DNA from: Oreohelix idahoensis
Taxonomy: Eukaryota > Mollusca > Gastropoda > Stylommatophora > Oreohelicidae
Direction: 5' to 3'
Assembly: GCA_024509875.1 (NCBI GenBank)
Contig: JAMPIV010022916.1
Coordinates: forward strand, 558,001-622,000
DNA: 64,000 bases
A program made the translations under genes and the position numbers. This document shows, in pieces, positions 33,939 to 45,508 of this stretch. The notes under the pieces are model-generated. The model worked only from the letters and a program-made list of their open reading frames with translations, ran no database searches and was not told the origin of the DNA. How positions within the stretch are numbered: the first letter of the stretch is position 1; every line of letters starts with the position of its first letter.

Positions 33939-35783
33939 TGTAGTGGGTTTGATGGTATTGTATGATGGTGATGTTACTAAATGTAATGTATGAGGCCAGC
34001 TGTGAAGGCTCCTGAGATAAAATGTAGTTGTGAATTGACAGAAGGCCTTTCTTGCTACCACTACGACCTCACACTTATTTTTTTTTCTTTCTAATGAATG
34101 TATCTATGTAAAATGTCTAGGGTAATGATATGTAATGTGGTGTGATAATTATAGATACACCCACAGATATTTAAGCAGACTAATAATATTAACAAATGTT
34201 AAAATACACTGAACTAACTCACGTGTGTAAAATTTTTGATAGAATTATATTACATTTATTTGTTCTGGATCAAGTTTTTATGTTGACCAGAACTTTTTGT
34301 TAAAAAAAGGATTTAAAATTATGAAAGAAATGCATGGAATGTTACATAATAAATGCAAGAGTGTACATATATAAGTACTAGACTAGTTAGTTTTATTAAA
34401 ATGTTCTAGTAGTCATCTACTTGGGAGGATAGTTAATGCTTGTGCTGTTGGGGTGGCCTCATCACACCTGTCTATATTGACTACACAGTGTCCAGTAAAT
34501 TGCAGGAATTTTATGGGGTATTAGTAACTAAAAGGCGTTGGTGAACTTCCAGCAGACCAGAGGCTCACTCATCTTGCATATGTAGCTCTGGTGCTGAAAT
34601 CTGGTGGTCCCACCTCTCCGTGCTGGCGGGCAATAATAGTGGTCTCTGTCACAACGTACTGCACAGATACACTCGAGTAAGATCACCAACTGAATGGACA
34701 CCGCCTTGTTGACAGCTGAAACTCACAGCTCAGATTATGAATAAAGAACACAGAAATGCTAGCAAAACTCAGCTGAGCTGCTGGCTATAGTATGGCGTCC
34801 CTGAACTTATTTCACTTTCTTTCATTTGGAAATCACCACACTTTAAAATACTGTGTCTATCATCGAACAACTATTGAGGAATGGCCCCACTTGCGCGTCT
34901 GAGCGCCGATAAAATGATTGTCTGTGGCCAATCACTGCCTAGGTTTATTTGAAATTCAAATTTCCTACCCTAAAGTCATTTCAGTCATGCTTCAGTCAAG
35001 TATGGATGTTTATCTGTTAGTCTGTCCGTCTCTACTTGTTTTTTTTTTTCAAAATGTACTTGATTTTTGAACCAACCTTTCTCTCCCCTCCAAAATTTTG
35101 TCGTTAAAAGTTATATTTAGACACAGCTCCCACCAATGTCCCTTCGCTTCCCTACTAAGTAGATTTGAACACCTGCGTCTCGAGGTCGTGTTTTTTTGTG
35201 CAAATAGCGACACTTTTTATTCCATACAGTCTGTCGTTGATGTGAACAACACTGTCTTTTGTCATTATCTTCAATATTATCTATCCGTCTGTAAAATTAA
35301 GAACATATTAGTTCACTGCTCAGAATGGGCCATCCGGCCAGCTAATTTTTATATTCCTAACATTAATATTACGAAAAAGTTACTTTTTAATTTTTGTAAT
35401 ATTCCAAACATCCGCGTTCTGCCGCTGAATTCAAATCAAAGGCTTGGTATCGCAAAAGCGACCAATAAATGACTGTGGCGTAACATATCCAAGGTCCCTT
35501 CTGTCGAGTTCCTTGCTTTATGTCAACTTGGGAAACGTGACTTTTCTCCGTTTCCCCCCCAATTGCGTCTCCTTAGCCTTTCTAGTCTCACGCAATCTTT
35601 CCAGTCATATTTTTTTCCTTTTATCCGCCGTTCCCCTCCTGTCTAGCAAGTCAATTTTTATGGAGGGTGATGACCCGCGGTCTGGGCGATCATGTACTAT
35701 CAGCAGCCTACGCATTATGTTTTTATCCTTACATGTTATCTTTGGAGGTATTTTACCGTTGTATCTCTGTCAATTTCACTACA
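33939..35783 (-). repeat. 5' LTR of the Gmr1-type element
   Basis: The LTR is 1845 bp with the same termini as the 3' LTR. Visible differences from it are few: A/G near 34032, A/G near 34175, T/C near 34287, G/T near 34392, and T-run lengths near 34080 and 35040. It would hold the promoter, but I could not assign a TATA box with confidence. Confidence 0.95.
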
Positions 35784-35788
35784 GAGGT

Positions 35789-35947
35789 AATCCTGGCTGT
35801 TCAAGCTATGTTGTTGATTGTCATCACGACTTCAAGTGTTTGTTTCTGTTGGAACTAGTATTGGAGATGTTCTTAGTTCCTGGCATTAAAACAATTACTT
35901 GCCCCTCTTTATTTAATACAATGTCAATTTTAGAGGGGGGTACATAA
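35789..35947 (+). other. LTR-element debris with purine tract
   Basis: A purine run TTTTAGAGGGGGGTACATAA at 35928-35947 precedes a TGTTA start at 35948. It looks like a polypurine tract followed by an LTR. No coding remains upstream. Confidence 0.35.
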
Positions 35948-37345
35948 TGTTAAGCTCCTCTGGCCACAGAAGCTTATCTTTCGTGATGGCGGCAGGAAAA
36001 GACTCCTCTGCTCAATTGCTTCACTGTGTTCTGGAGACACCTCACTGGTTGCTATCTGGACCAAGGAGTATGCTGTCAGCCTCTGGATTCAGCAAAACTC
36101 AGACCAGGTGCTGCTTCAATAACTAGGACCACAGTCCCTGAAACAAGAAGGTTGTACCTCCTACTTCAGAACTAATTTATACTCTATTTCCACACTGAGC
36201 ACAATACATAACAAACACTGAGTTCAGAGCGGTAGGCCAACTGCTATCTTCATCTGAAACAATTTACACCAGTATTCTCCTCCCTAATGGTTACTACGCC
36301 TCTGCAATTTCAGCTGTAAGTCCTTCTATACAATAAGATAGGTGTCAGTGTACTATTTGGTAATTCCATGTAGTCCTAGGCAGTTAAACTTCTCTCCGAC
36401 AAAATTGGTTCAGGTTGGAGCAATATCTAGGCTTGGCCTCATGTTTGCTACTGAACCACACACATATATCTTCTTCTTACAGACACAAATTATCACGCCT
36501 GATGGCGTCTTAAGGGCAACAGCACATTAATGGCGTCTTTAGGGCAACGACAATTTTCATTGCAAACGGGTGAAAGCCCGTTGGTACACACATATTACAG
36601 ACACAAATTATCAAATATATTCAAGCTGAATATATTCCACCACAATTCATGGAAATATTACACAGATACGTTGACTAGCGATGAATAATGGCACAAATTA
36701 TGGCACAAATTCCGATCCGCCTCTGTCCCAGGCTTGTATTTAGAAAAATATGAGCTGGATCTCAACGCACTGTTCCTTTAGTAAGTTTATTTTAAAATGT
36801 GGCCCTGAACTGACGCATCTAATTGACTATATTGGCGGGTCTAACCAATCGAGCCATGTTTACCCAAGCGTTTGAAAAAAAGTACCCTTCCATCCGTCTC
36901 CCCTAACAACAAAAAATAGTATTTATAGTCCGACTAATCGTGTTTAGCCTTACATTTATTTCTATCCAATCAAATAGGATTTTACATGGTGGCCCATTTC
37001 CCGTACAATGGTGGTTTCAAAACCTGCCACTGCGCAATTCTGATTTTGGTGTTGTCTGACAGCACCACCATTTTATTTTGGCTATAATTTGTTAATTCCT
37101 AGACTATTTGCGTAACGTTTAACATATTCTTTGTCAGCAAGTCCTAAGGAACCCAATTATATAAATTTAAGGGAGCTAGGTGGCTGCGTTCAAAATGTGC
37201 ATTTTCTTCTACCTCCTGTTCACTTCGATACGATGTGGTGTCTGGGTACTGTCAGGATTTCAAACGTAAACCAGTATAATGTCATGTTTCCCAATAAGCA
37301 TTTTTCAGGTTTTTAAACCTAACTCTCGTATGGGTAGTGTTTTTT
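35948..37345 (+). repeat. Old dispersed repeat, copy 2 (LTR-like)
   Basis: It aligns with 845-2110: CCAGTATTCTCCTCCCTAAT, ACTACGCCTCTGCAATTTC, CCGATCCGCCTCTGTCCCAG, GGCTATAATTTGTTAATTCC, AGACTATTTGCGTAAC, GTCAGCAAGTCCTAAGGAAC. A 99-bp insertion at 36496-36594 is missing from the other copy. Confidence 0.5.
36496..36594. mobile_element. 99-bp insertion between 19-bp direct repeats
   Basis: Exact copies of TTACAGACACAAATTATCA lie at 36477-36495 and 36595-36613. The insert has an internal duplication (TGGCGTCTTAAGGGCAAC, TGGCGTCTTTAGGGCAAC) and a hairpin AACGGG-TGAAAG-CCCGTT at 36565-36582 near its end. It could be a very short retroposon with a long target duplication. Confidence 0.5.
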
Positions 37346-37521
37346 ATCACTGTCGATTTGAAAAAAGTTAGTGCTTCTGGCCTTACGCTTGTTGGGGGTG
37401 GCATTAATATCGCGAGACTGTGGTAGTATTGCCTGCGTTCCTTCGTACATCGCTCTCTCTCTCTTTCTATCCTAAGTTCATCTGTCTTTCCGTTTATGTT
37501 AACGTAGTGTAATTAATGTTA

Positions 37522-37545
37522 TAGCACGTTTCACTAGCTTTGCCC
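37522..37545 (+). repeat. Left terminal inverted repeat
   Basis: Twenty-four bases from TAGCACG to TTTGCCC match the right end exactly in inverted order. This is the expected transposase binding and cleavage end. Confidence 0.95.
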
Positions 37546-37922
37546 AACTTCAAAATGCTATATCTCAGCGAATATATAACGCATATAAGTGAAATTTTGT
37601 GTGTGAATTTGAAATGGTATAGACCCTATGAATTAAATTTTTCATTAAAATGCGGCCATTGGTTTCAATTTTCGTTTATTTGCGATATAATATAAAATCC
37701 TACTTGCCAACACACATCATACGCACACATATTGAAATGTCTACAGTAAATTATACGACCTCATTTGCACATTTTTGGTTTATCAAGCAATTGGCATGAT
37801 TTTTGAGTGAAATTGCGTGAAATCGCACTTCTTGAACATAAAACAGTTTATATCCGGTGCAACGCACACATTGTCAATCAGAGGTGTGTCTACAAAAATT
37901 ATTGTGTGATTAAGAAGGAAAA

Positions 37923-39212
37923 ATGAGTCTGCGAGTACATTTTATGACATTACAGCAAATCACAAATAGGATTTTTAAGTATTTCTGCAATGAAGCTACT
38001 CGAGGAAAACTATATCATTCTATTTCAAACCCACAAAAGAGGACTATTCACGCCTTGGGGATAAGCAAACGATCATTGCACCGCTGGATAGCGACATATG
38101 AAATGTCTAATTCCAGTGTTTTACACACGAAAATTAGGCCAAGAGTGGTGGATAATTTTGACAGAGATTTGATCCGCAGAGAAATTTGCAATATGTTTCA
38201 CAATAATGAGGCAGTGACTTTAAGGAAATTGAAAATTTGGTTAAGAAAGAATAATGACATTGATATTTCCAAATCTACGCTATGGAGGACTATTAGGAGT
38301 TTGGGATTCACTTTTAGAAAATATGTTGGTGGTAGAAACCTTATTTGTGAGAAGCCTCATATAGTTGCAATGAGAAGCAAATATTTACGCGAGGTCAGAG
38401 AAATGAGAAGAGATTGTTATGATTTTGTGTATTTAGATGAAACTCGGATCAATGTGCACCACAGTAATGAACGAGAATGGCAATCATCTCATGGAACAAC
38501 TAAGAGACTAGTACCAAGCAGCAAAGGACAGCGCCTAATAATTGCCCATGCAGGAAGCAGCCATCATGGGCTTCTAAATAATACTGAACTCATATTTGTT
38601 TCAAAATCCACAGATAATAGGGATTACCATGCAGAGATGAATGGCAAGATATTTCAAGATTGGATTGTGAATCATGTACTTCCTTCCTTGGATAGACCGT
38701 CGTGTTTGATAATGGACAATGCCTCATATCACAACGTTGTGGCACCAGAAGATAAAGTTTCTAATTCACCAAGTATTAAAGATGTAATAAAGATTTGGCT
38801 GACCATAAACAACATTCCATTCAACGAAATGTCCATGAACCTGAATTACTTGGAATTGTAAAAAAAGACACAGCATACAAAGATATTTCACATAGACAAG
38901 GCAATCCATGAACATGGTCACAGATGTTTAAGATTACCTCCTTACCATTCTCACTTAAACCCAATAGAATTAGTGTGGGCTAAAATTAAGGAACAGGTAG
39001 CAACAGAAAATAGAACGTTTAAATTAAAAGATGTTGAAATACTTATAAAAGCCGCCATCTCCAATATAGCCAGGAATTATTGGAAGAAAAGTGAGAACCA
39101 TGTGTTACAAGAGGAAGAGGAATATTGGAAGAATGATGGTTTGTCCTTCATTCAGCCGAGATTGATTTTCAATTTCTCAGAGACATCTGATTATGATTCG
39201 GATGAAGTTTAA
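37923..39212 (+). pseudogene. Mariner-type transposase with one in-frame stop
   Basis: A cut-and-paste transposase of about 430 codons. The N-terminus (about 35-130) has a helix-turn-helix-like DNA-binding region (ALGISKRSLHRWI, then ISKSTLWRTIRSLGF). Catalytic residues are D172 in VYLDETRI, D265 in LIMDNASYH, and E349 in LPPYHSHLNPIELVW. The gap between the second and third is 83 residues, far longer than the 34 to 41 of Tc1 and mariner, and close to the DD82E (Sailor) group. The stop is a TAA at 38859-38861, codon 313. Between about 38838 and 38868 a different frame gives a better family match (PELLGIVKK), so a small indel pair may be the true lesion. The C-terminus is acidic (SETSDYDSDEV). 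Perfect inverted repeats mean it could still be moved by an intact relative. Confidence 0.85.
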
Positions 39213-39222
39213 TTTCTTTAAA

Positions 39223-39539
39223 GATGACCTTACCGTTATTTACAAGCACATTAGAGGAGCAACGTTCCATTATGATATTTATGAACCGCAAAGAGATGAT
39301 ACCCATTGAAATAATTAGATCAAGGAAGGTCCAGTTTGGTAGCGCATTAAATGTCAATGACAAACAATGTCACGAGTATTTCGCATGCAGATCATTTAAG
39401 AAATCATCTTCAACACGTATTCAATTACAAACGTGATGGCCACATTATTGTAATAGTAGACACGCCTATGCCTAATCAATTCACAGAATCTGTGCATGAA
39501 GTGGTAAAATTTCTTTTCTCGATACACAATAATTAGTAT
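39223..39539 (+). other. Coding-like remnant inside the mariner-type element
   Basis: After the transposase, short stretches look protein-like in different frames: DLTVIYKHIRGATFHYDIY at about 39226, and HIIVIVDTPMPNQFTESV at about 39438-39500. They may be a broken second gene or captured fragment. I recognise no family. Confidence 0.3.
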
Positions 39540-39695
39540 GCCGACAAAGATCAAAGGATTTCATCCGTTTATGGGAACTGGACAAGATGCACAGATATAA
39601 AGTATATATTTGTTGGGTCTAACCCAATATAACATCGTATGCAAAAAATGGCATTAATACGTTAGACGGTTAATCAGATAATTACATTTGTTTGA

Positions 39696-39719
39696 GGGCA
39701 AAGCTAGTGAAACGTGCTA
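39696..39719 (-). repeat. Right terminal inverted repeat
   Basis: The exact inverse of 37522-37545, followed by TA. Confidence 0.95.
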
Positions 39720-39721
39720 TA

Positions 39722-40079
39722 GTATTAATTTAGGTCATTAATCAGCTTGCGTATCTCAAGGTTTTCTTAGAAATGCAGTACACGTTTTATTGTGTTGTGG
39801 AAACGCGTGTATGCTGCTATAGGCTTTACTATCAACGGGGAAACGTTACAATTTGCAGACGAAGTAGAAAACAAGGGGGATTTCGAGTACAGTCATTGTG
39901 ACAGCACTGTTCTTTACCATTCTTCTTTCCTTTTATTGAATTTATTTGTTAGGCTTTTCATTTACCTTTTAATTTATATATGTGGATTTAGAATGTTTCA
40001 CGACAAGAAGTCCAATCAGGAGCAGTCTATCTTAGAATCGCAAATGCCAAACTAATTGCAAATACGTGTCCGATTTTGG
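39722..40079. other. Unassigned DNA
   Basis: Nothing recognisable was seen. Confidence 0.4.
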
Positions 40080-40810
40080 TAGGGTCTATTCCCTCACTAA
40101 CCTCTTGTATAACATTACTACATGACAACATAAGATGTGATTTTCAAACTCCATAAACATAAAAGGTCTTGCTTCTTCCGTTTCGTCTTTCATGTTTACA
40201 TACTTACTACTTCACAGATTTAGCATTATAATCTCCCCCAAGATGTTATTTTCTTGTAATTGCTTATCAAAACAAAGTCCATCTGCCGGAAGTATTACAT
40301 CACTGTCCGGGTCTTAATCTTTACAAAGATGGTCATCGACCGTATACTTTGGCACGTCACGTTTGCAAACTAGCACCTTATCATGCGACAACATGGTTTC
40401 ATGTATCTTCCGAGACAAAAAGTCTGGGTTAACAATAAGAATGGTACTCAGTGTAGACTCTGACTCCGTCTGTAGCTGACGATAAGCGAAAATTCAATGT
40501 GGCAAATTCGCTCCTTCGCTACGCGTCGCGGATAACAACAGAGAAAATAACCAGAAGAGTGGGGTGGGTGAGAAGTGTGACAAGATGTGATAAGAAAACC
40601 ATAACGATGAAAGCGAAAACAACGAATGCTGGAAGAATTAGCACGTATAAGGAATGTCAAAGTAATAATACCGGAGAGGAGTTAAGACCAGCAAAAAGAA
40701 CCAAAGTATTTCGTGACAATAGTCACCACGTATTTTTATATAGCCCATGACATAAGTTCTAGCATAATTGTCACCAGTTAAGAGAGAGTCACCACATATT
40801 GTGATATAGA
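40080..40810 (-). repeat. Dispersed repeat E, minus copy
   Basis: The reverse complement matches 46640-47185 (GCTAATTCTTCCAG, GTTTTCTTATCACA, GACGGAGTCAGAGTCTACAC, ATACTTCCGGCAGA) and 55523-55850 (AAGATACATGAAACCATGTT, CGCATGATAAGGTGCTAG). It is non-coding. Confidence 0.65.
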
Positions 40811-40819
40811 CCACGACTA

Positions 40820-41480
40820 TGTATCATCATCATTCTTTCATTAACCTTCAGCTGCCCATAGAGCATAGGCCTTCAACAAATTTACTCCGCCCTTTCCTGT
40901 TCCATCCGCTCAAGGTCTTTCAATGTCTTCTTGACCCAGTTCATGTCTTTCTTAAATCCTCTTCTTTGTATATTTTTCCATCTCTCTACCTTTGTTAGTC
41001 TGTGGATTCCAGAACAAGAAGTGCCTTGCAATAATATCCATATGTTTTCTCGGTGTGTGTCCTATCCACAGCCAGCGTCTCGTTCTTGTATCTTTTTTTA
41101 CTGAGACTTTTCTGGTTCTTGTCATCAATTCCACGATAGCGATTGTGTGGTAAATTTAAATCCTTCCATTCTACGCCAGCATCTACAGCCTGTAACGTCA
41201 ACAACTGTTGTTCTCCATGTTTCAGAGCCATACAATAGAATGGATTTGACTTTTCAGTATTTTAATGTTGAACTTAATTTCTTTCGATTTCCAAACATGT
41301 CTCATTGCAATGAAAACTCCTCGTGCCATTTATTTTATTATCTCAGCCAGTCTCCTCAATAGTGTCCAGATATGTGTATGATTTTACATTTTGTAGGGGT
41401 TATACTTTACCCGCAATCTTGTTATCGTTTCTTATCATCATCTTTGTCTTATCCCTGTCGATTTTTTTAGGCCCAATATA
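40820..41480 (-). pseudogene. Decayed LINE reverse transcriptase C-terminus
   Basis: Reverse-strand frames give LYGSETWR, then RRWLWIGHTPRKHMDIIARH and FLFWNPQTNKGREMEK, then further C-terminal bits. This is the same LINE type as 17770-17985. Frameshifts and stops are frequent. Confidence 0.55.
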
Positions 41481-42357
41481 GCCATCATTATAACCAATAA
41501 AAATGATCATTAGAGACAAAAACAACAACGACAGTAAAAAGAACTTATACACCCATTGTTTAAAAAACGTATTTAAAACTTGCAGAATGATGTGTTATGT
41601 TAGCATTTCGTCTCCAAAATAGTTTAGCGCAAGAAATGTTTAAAATTAAACATATTATATATGGGAAGTAAACACAACGAAATTCTTGATCCTCTGCTAG
41701 ACAGATACAAAAATTAATCTTCCTGTTGTATCTAGAAGTATCTAGAGCCGAGAACTGCAACTTCTCTCAAACACGAAGCGCAGTCAAAGTTATCAAACAC
41801 AGTGACATAAATAAAACGATTTAATAGACATTTTACAAATATAAACGTGTAAATAAAACTCTATGGTGATAATGCTGACGAGATAGCGGCCGTCTTCGTG
41901 AAAAGAAACTTGTTCGCAATGTCTCGGCAACCAACGTTAACCCTTCGTGTACTATGAGTCGCCTGGTGGCGGAATAACAGACCACCAAGCGAGGCCATAT
42001 TTTAATCTGGGCATAAACGGGGATTATGTTCTGAAATTTGTTACAGACATATTTTACTGATGTCGCTTGGTTCCGCTCATAAAGTTTGGATTTTAAAAGC
42101 TTGAAATGTCCGTTTTTATGCGTGCCATTGAGCGCCAACCGTCAAATGATATAAGATAGAGTATATTTAAGAACCAATAGAATCTGAAAAAATCTTGGCC
42201 AGATCTGCACTGAATGACATTTGTGACGTAACAATGTCCCGACCTTTTTCTAAATATAGTATGCTCTCTGCAGGGGTTACATATTAATTGTGGTTGTACA
42301 GCTAAGACATTAGTATTATTTATATGCTTACGATTTTTTGAAGACGTAGGAGAAAAA
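41481..42357. other. Unassigned DNA
   Basis: The 101-codon minus frame at 41833-42138 has no recognised motif. Confidence 0.4.
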
Positions 42358-42480
42358 CAACGAACGAACGAACGAACGAACGAACTTTATTTTCAAAGGG
42401 TTGAGAATTGGGCACGCAGGCCCGTCTGACATTCTGCCCTTCCTTTCTCTCACCTTTCATACTGAATTCATTCAAACAAC
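42358..42480 (-). repeat. Dispersed repeat F with (CGTT)n tail
   Basis: GAACGAAC units lead into ACTTTATTTTCAAAGGGTTG and GGCCCGTCTGACATTCTGCC. This is the cleanest of the three copies. Confidence 0.65.
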
Positions 42481-42839
42481 GATTAAGAGGAGGAACCAAA
42501 AGAAGAATAACTAGGAGTTAAGAAGACTAAGAAGAAAACATGAGCCTGTAAGTTTTTTATTTCATTATATTTTTCTGCCATCGCAATAAAGCAGCTATTA
42601 ATAATAATTCCAACACGGCAGTGTTTCTCAACTTAAAGCAACTGAGTACCCTTTAAGAGAGTTATGTCTTACCGGCGTAACCCTCTCGGGCGGAGTTAAT
42701 GTGGGGGTTGTTTTAATAGTACAATTGTATCTACACTAGCGCATATATAATATATGATATTGATTTATCAATATATATATATACATAACACAGGCAATAC
42801 TTTTTTGCTTCTTCGTACACACTCAGAGGACACTCTTTT

Positions 42840-42956
42840 GAGGTTAAGGCGGCCGGCGTGATGCTGACCACATCACCCCTAGTGTGCCGATGGTCAAGAA
42901 AATATGGGCCTAACACCATATTCCCAATATGCCTCAATGGGCGTGTAACGGGATCC
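42840..42956 (+). repeat. SINE family B, head-truncated
   Basis: The tail half of the family only: GGTTAAGGCGGCCGGCGTGA through TGGTCAAGAAAATATGGGCC to GTAACGGGATCC. The tRNA-like head is missing, as expected for 5' truncation. Confidence 0.75.
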
Positions 42957-43850
42957 TTTACCTTACAGTCTCAGACGTCTACTTGAATATTTTCAAAGAA
43001 AGCAGTGGTCAGTTTGAGAGCTATTGTATCTCAATGGAGTTTTTCCGAAACTGACACTCGTGACGGCTATATGTGCTTTCTATGTTCCTCATATCATGGG
43101 CATCTTGGAAGCAGATGTTCAGCAGTCATTGTATCAGTGCCACATTTACACTCATCTGTAGTCCTACCTTTAGCTTGTTGAATAGATCATATCCCAATCT
43201 GTTGTGGCCAGTGCGGAGTCTGAAGATTATCACTTGTTCTATTCTGCTGAGCTGGTAATATGCATAATTGTGTGTGTGTGTCTGGATGCTTTGCATCCCA
43301 TTTGTTTCTGTATCTGGTTCTGATAAAACTCTTTGTCTCTTCGAAAATTATGCTTGTATCAGGTTGTGGTAGCTTTCCACCTCCCTTTCTCAATATGTCA
43401 GCATCTTCATTGCTGGGGATGCTACAATGAGATGGGATATATTATATCACAAATCTTTTGAATCGTTGACATAGTTTGTGGAGCACGACTCTCGCGTCAT
43501 CAGGTCTGCATTATTCTGGCTCCTCAGCTTTGCAACTAATGAGAGTGCGTATGTGTAGAAAACAACTTGTCTTTCGGTGTTTTCCTCAACTATTAGAACC
43601 TCTGCTGCAGATTGTCACTCCTCTGCCTCTGCCCTGAAGTTACTTTAGAATTTTCTTGTTGCCACTGACATCTTTTTTTGTGTGTACCAGGGCTTAAGCA
43701 CAGAAGCACACCTCCACCCCCATCTTCTATTGCATTTGTTGCTGATCCATCTGTGTATGCATGGGTCCAGGTGTTGCTTGGATAATGTTTCTCTATATAG
43801 TTTGTCGTTATGGTTTTTCTGTCTGTTGTAATCTGGTTTTACAATTTATA
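42957..43850 (-). pseudogene. LINE ORF2 C-terminus with RNase H and zinc knuckle
   Basis: Reverse-strand frames, broken by stops and shifts, give TWTHAYTDGSATNAIEDGGG (start of a ribonuclease H domain; the Asp of YTDGS is the first catalytic residue), later RLRTGHNRLGYDLFNKLKVG, then CKCGTDTMTAEHLLPRC, a C-x-C-x8-H-x4-C knuckle. The order RNase H then knuckle is that of the I/Jockey-like LINE groups that carry their own RNase H. The reverse transcriptase and endonuclease are absent, and at least two frameshifts make it dead. Confidence 0.7.
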
Positions 43851-44833
43851 CTACAAATAGAAATTATAGTTTTTAAAAAATAATTAAAATAACATAAGTA
43901 ATAACAATTTTAAAAATTGACTGGACATTCGATATTCAGGTTGACTGAAAAGTCACTTCTTATTTTTAAATATTTAGGTCCTTATTTGTATCTATCTGTA
44001 ATAGATGAAACAACGTCAAAACTATCATTTCTTCTTCTTCTTCTTTGTCCGCCCTCAGACTTCTACATTAATGACTCTAATAAAGGCAGTGGTCAATTTA
44101 AGGTTCCTGACATCTCCAAACTGTTTTTCGAGGAGAGAAGTGCTTGTTGCCATATGCCACTCCGTTCACTGCTGTAACTGTCATTTGACGAATAAGTGCT
44201 ATTTTAAAAATATTTTTAAAATTCAAATTTAAGAAAATAAAATTTAAAAAATATCTGAAATGGCCATTAAACTGGTTTGGTCTGGTTTTTAAGGACTATC
44301 TTCATTGCATACGGACAACTCCATCAATGCTCCGATCTCCTCCCTTAGATCACACAAGGAGGATCTCAGCACAGTGCACGAACTACGTAGCATCAGCGAT
44401 AATTCCAATGTGTGAATATAGGAATCACACATTCTACAAATATTTTTGTGGCAGGTAGGTTTATCATTTTTAAATTTTGCAAGGGAAGCGGGCGTAAGTC
44501 CTACTCTTTACGATTTCCAGCTGCAGAGGGATTTTTAACGTGCGCAACGTATACACGGGACCTCCTATTTTTTCGCCCTTATCCGAGAAGGCTAGACATC
44601 CGATCTCACTACCCAGGAGACCAGGGAGGAGTATGACTTCATTAGGACCAGTGGTTCTGAAAAAAAAAATTACAAAAATTACATTCTCTCTGTGGGAATC
44701 GAACACGGTACATCTAGAACTCGATTATACTGACGTTACAAGAGATAGCAAAAATTGCTGCCTGCTATGAAATCACGTGTACAATAAAAAGAATCTCACG
44801 TTGAGTTGTAATGATAATAGATAAAAAAGGGAA
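43851..44833. other. Unassigned DNA
   Basis: A possible tRNA-like B box in reverse (GTGTTCGATTCCCAC) lies near 44690, without a matching A box. Otherwise nothing is clear. Confidence 0.35.
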
Positions 44834-45094
44834 GGATCCCGTTACACGCCCATTGAGGCATATTGGGAATATGGTGTTAGGCCCATATTTTCTTGACCTT
44901 CGGCACACTAGGGGTGACGTGGTCAAAGTCACGCCGGCCGCCTTAACCTTCCCAGAGTTGCTCTGGTACCCAGTTGGGGCTGGGTCGACCCAGGAGCCGT
45001 TTGCGGCCTAAAAAATCCCACCTCATCTGGGGATCGAACCATAGACCACTGAGCTAGGAAGCCAGTGCACTAACCACTATGCTACCGTGGCTCC
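44834..45094 (-). repeat. tRNA-derived SINE, family B, complete
   Basis: The minus-strand head is GGAGCCACGGTAGCATAGTG with GGTTAGTGCACTGGC, then GGTTCGATCCCCAG, body CTGGGTCGACCCAGCCCCAA, and tail CGGGATCC. TAATGATAAT occurs on both sides (44809-44818 and 45113-45122), a possible but imperfectly placed target duplication. Confidence 0.85.
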
Positions 45095-45508
45095 CGGTAG
45101 TTATTACAGCAATAATGATAATGCGACATAGTAATTAAAAATGTCATTATGTTTTCCTTTGTTTCATATAAATTATTTGGTTAGACGTGAAGAATTAAAC
45201 AATATAACGTGACTGTCATTCATCCGGTAAATGATTGATTCTAAAAATAATATGGTAAAGTAAAATATTAAAAATTATCCCGCATACTTCAAGAACCACT
45301 TTTCTTACACTCGGGAGCACCACACTTTGAGAAACACTGCAACCCAGCTTTCTTAACTCTGTCTTCTCCACGAGCATTGTGGCGAGCCAGGTTATGGTAC
45401 AGTACATTACTATCCTAGGGATACTTAGTTCGCCCGTCTGGTTATGGTCAGATAATGTTAATGTCTGCACAGTATGTAATCTAAAACAAAGACAGTTTTT
45501 TGCGTATA

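Larger units (their letters stand above)
27348..35788 (-). mobile_element. Complete Gmr1-type Ty3 LTR retrotransposon
   Basis: An 8.43-kb element lies between two copies of GAGGT (27348-27352 and 35784-35788), the 5-bp target duplication. LTRs are at 27353-29198 and 33939-35783. The transcript reads leftward, so 33939-35783 is the 5' LTR. A primer-binding site, one gag-pol frame and a polypurine tract are all present. The LTRs differ at only about four bases plus two homopolymer lengths by eye, which means a recent insertion. The pol order is protease, integrase, reverse transcriptase, RNase H, with the integrase upstream of the polymerase. It has every part expected of an autonomous copy. 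Confidence 0.95.
37520..39721 (+). mobile_element. IS630/Tc1/mariner transposon, Sailor (DD82E)-like
   Basis: The element (37522-39719, 2198 bp) has perfect 24-bp inverted repeats starting TAGCACGTTTCACTAG (37522-37545 and 39696-39719) and is flanked by TA at 37520-37521 and 39720-39721, the expected target duplication. One transposase frame, interrupted by a single stop, lies inside on the plus strand. About 480 bases between the transposase end and the right repeat hold short coding-like frames. Confidence 0.9.

Noticed and set aside
44640..44720. Possible tRNA gene or SINE head
   Set aside because: A B-box-like string is present, but no A box or cloverleaf could be drawn.
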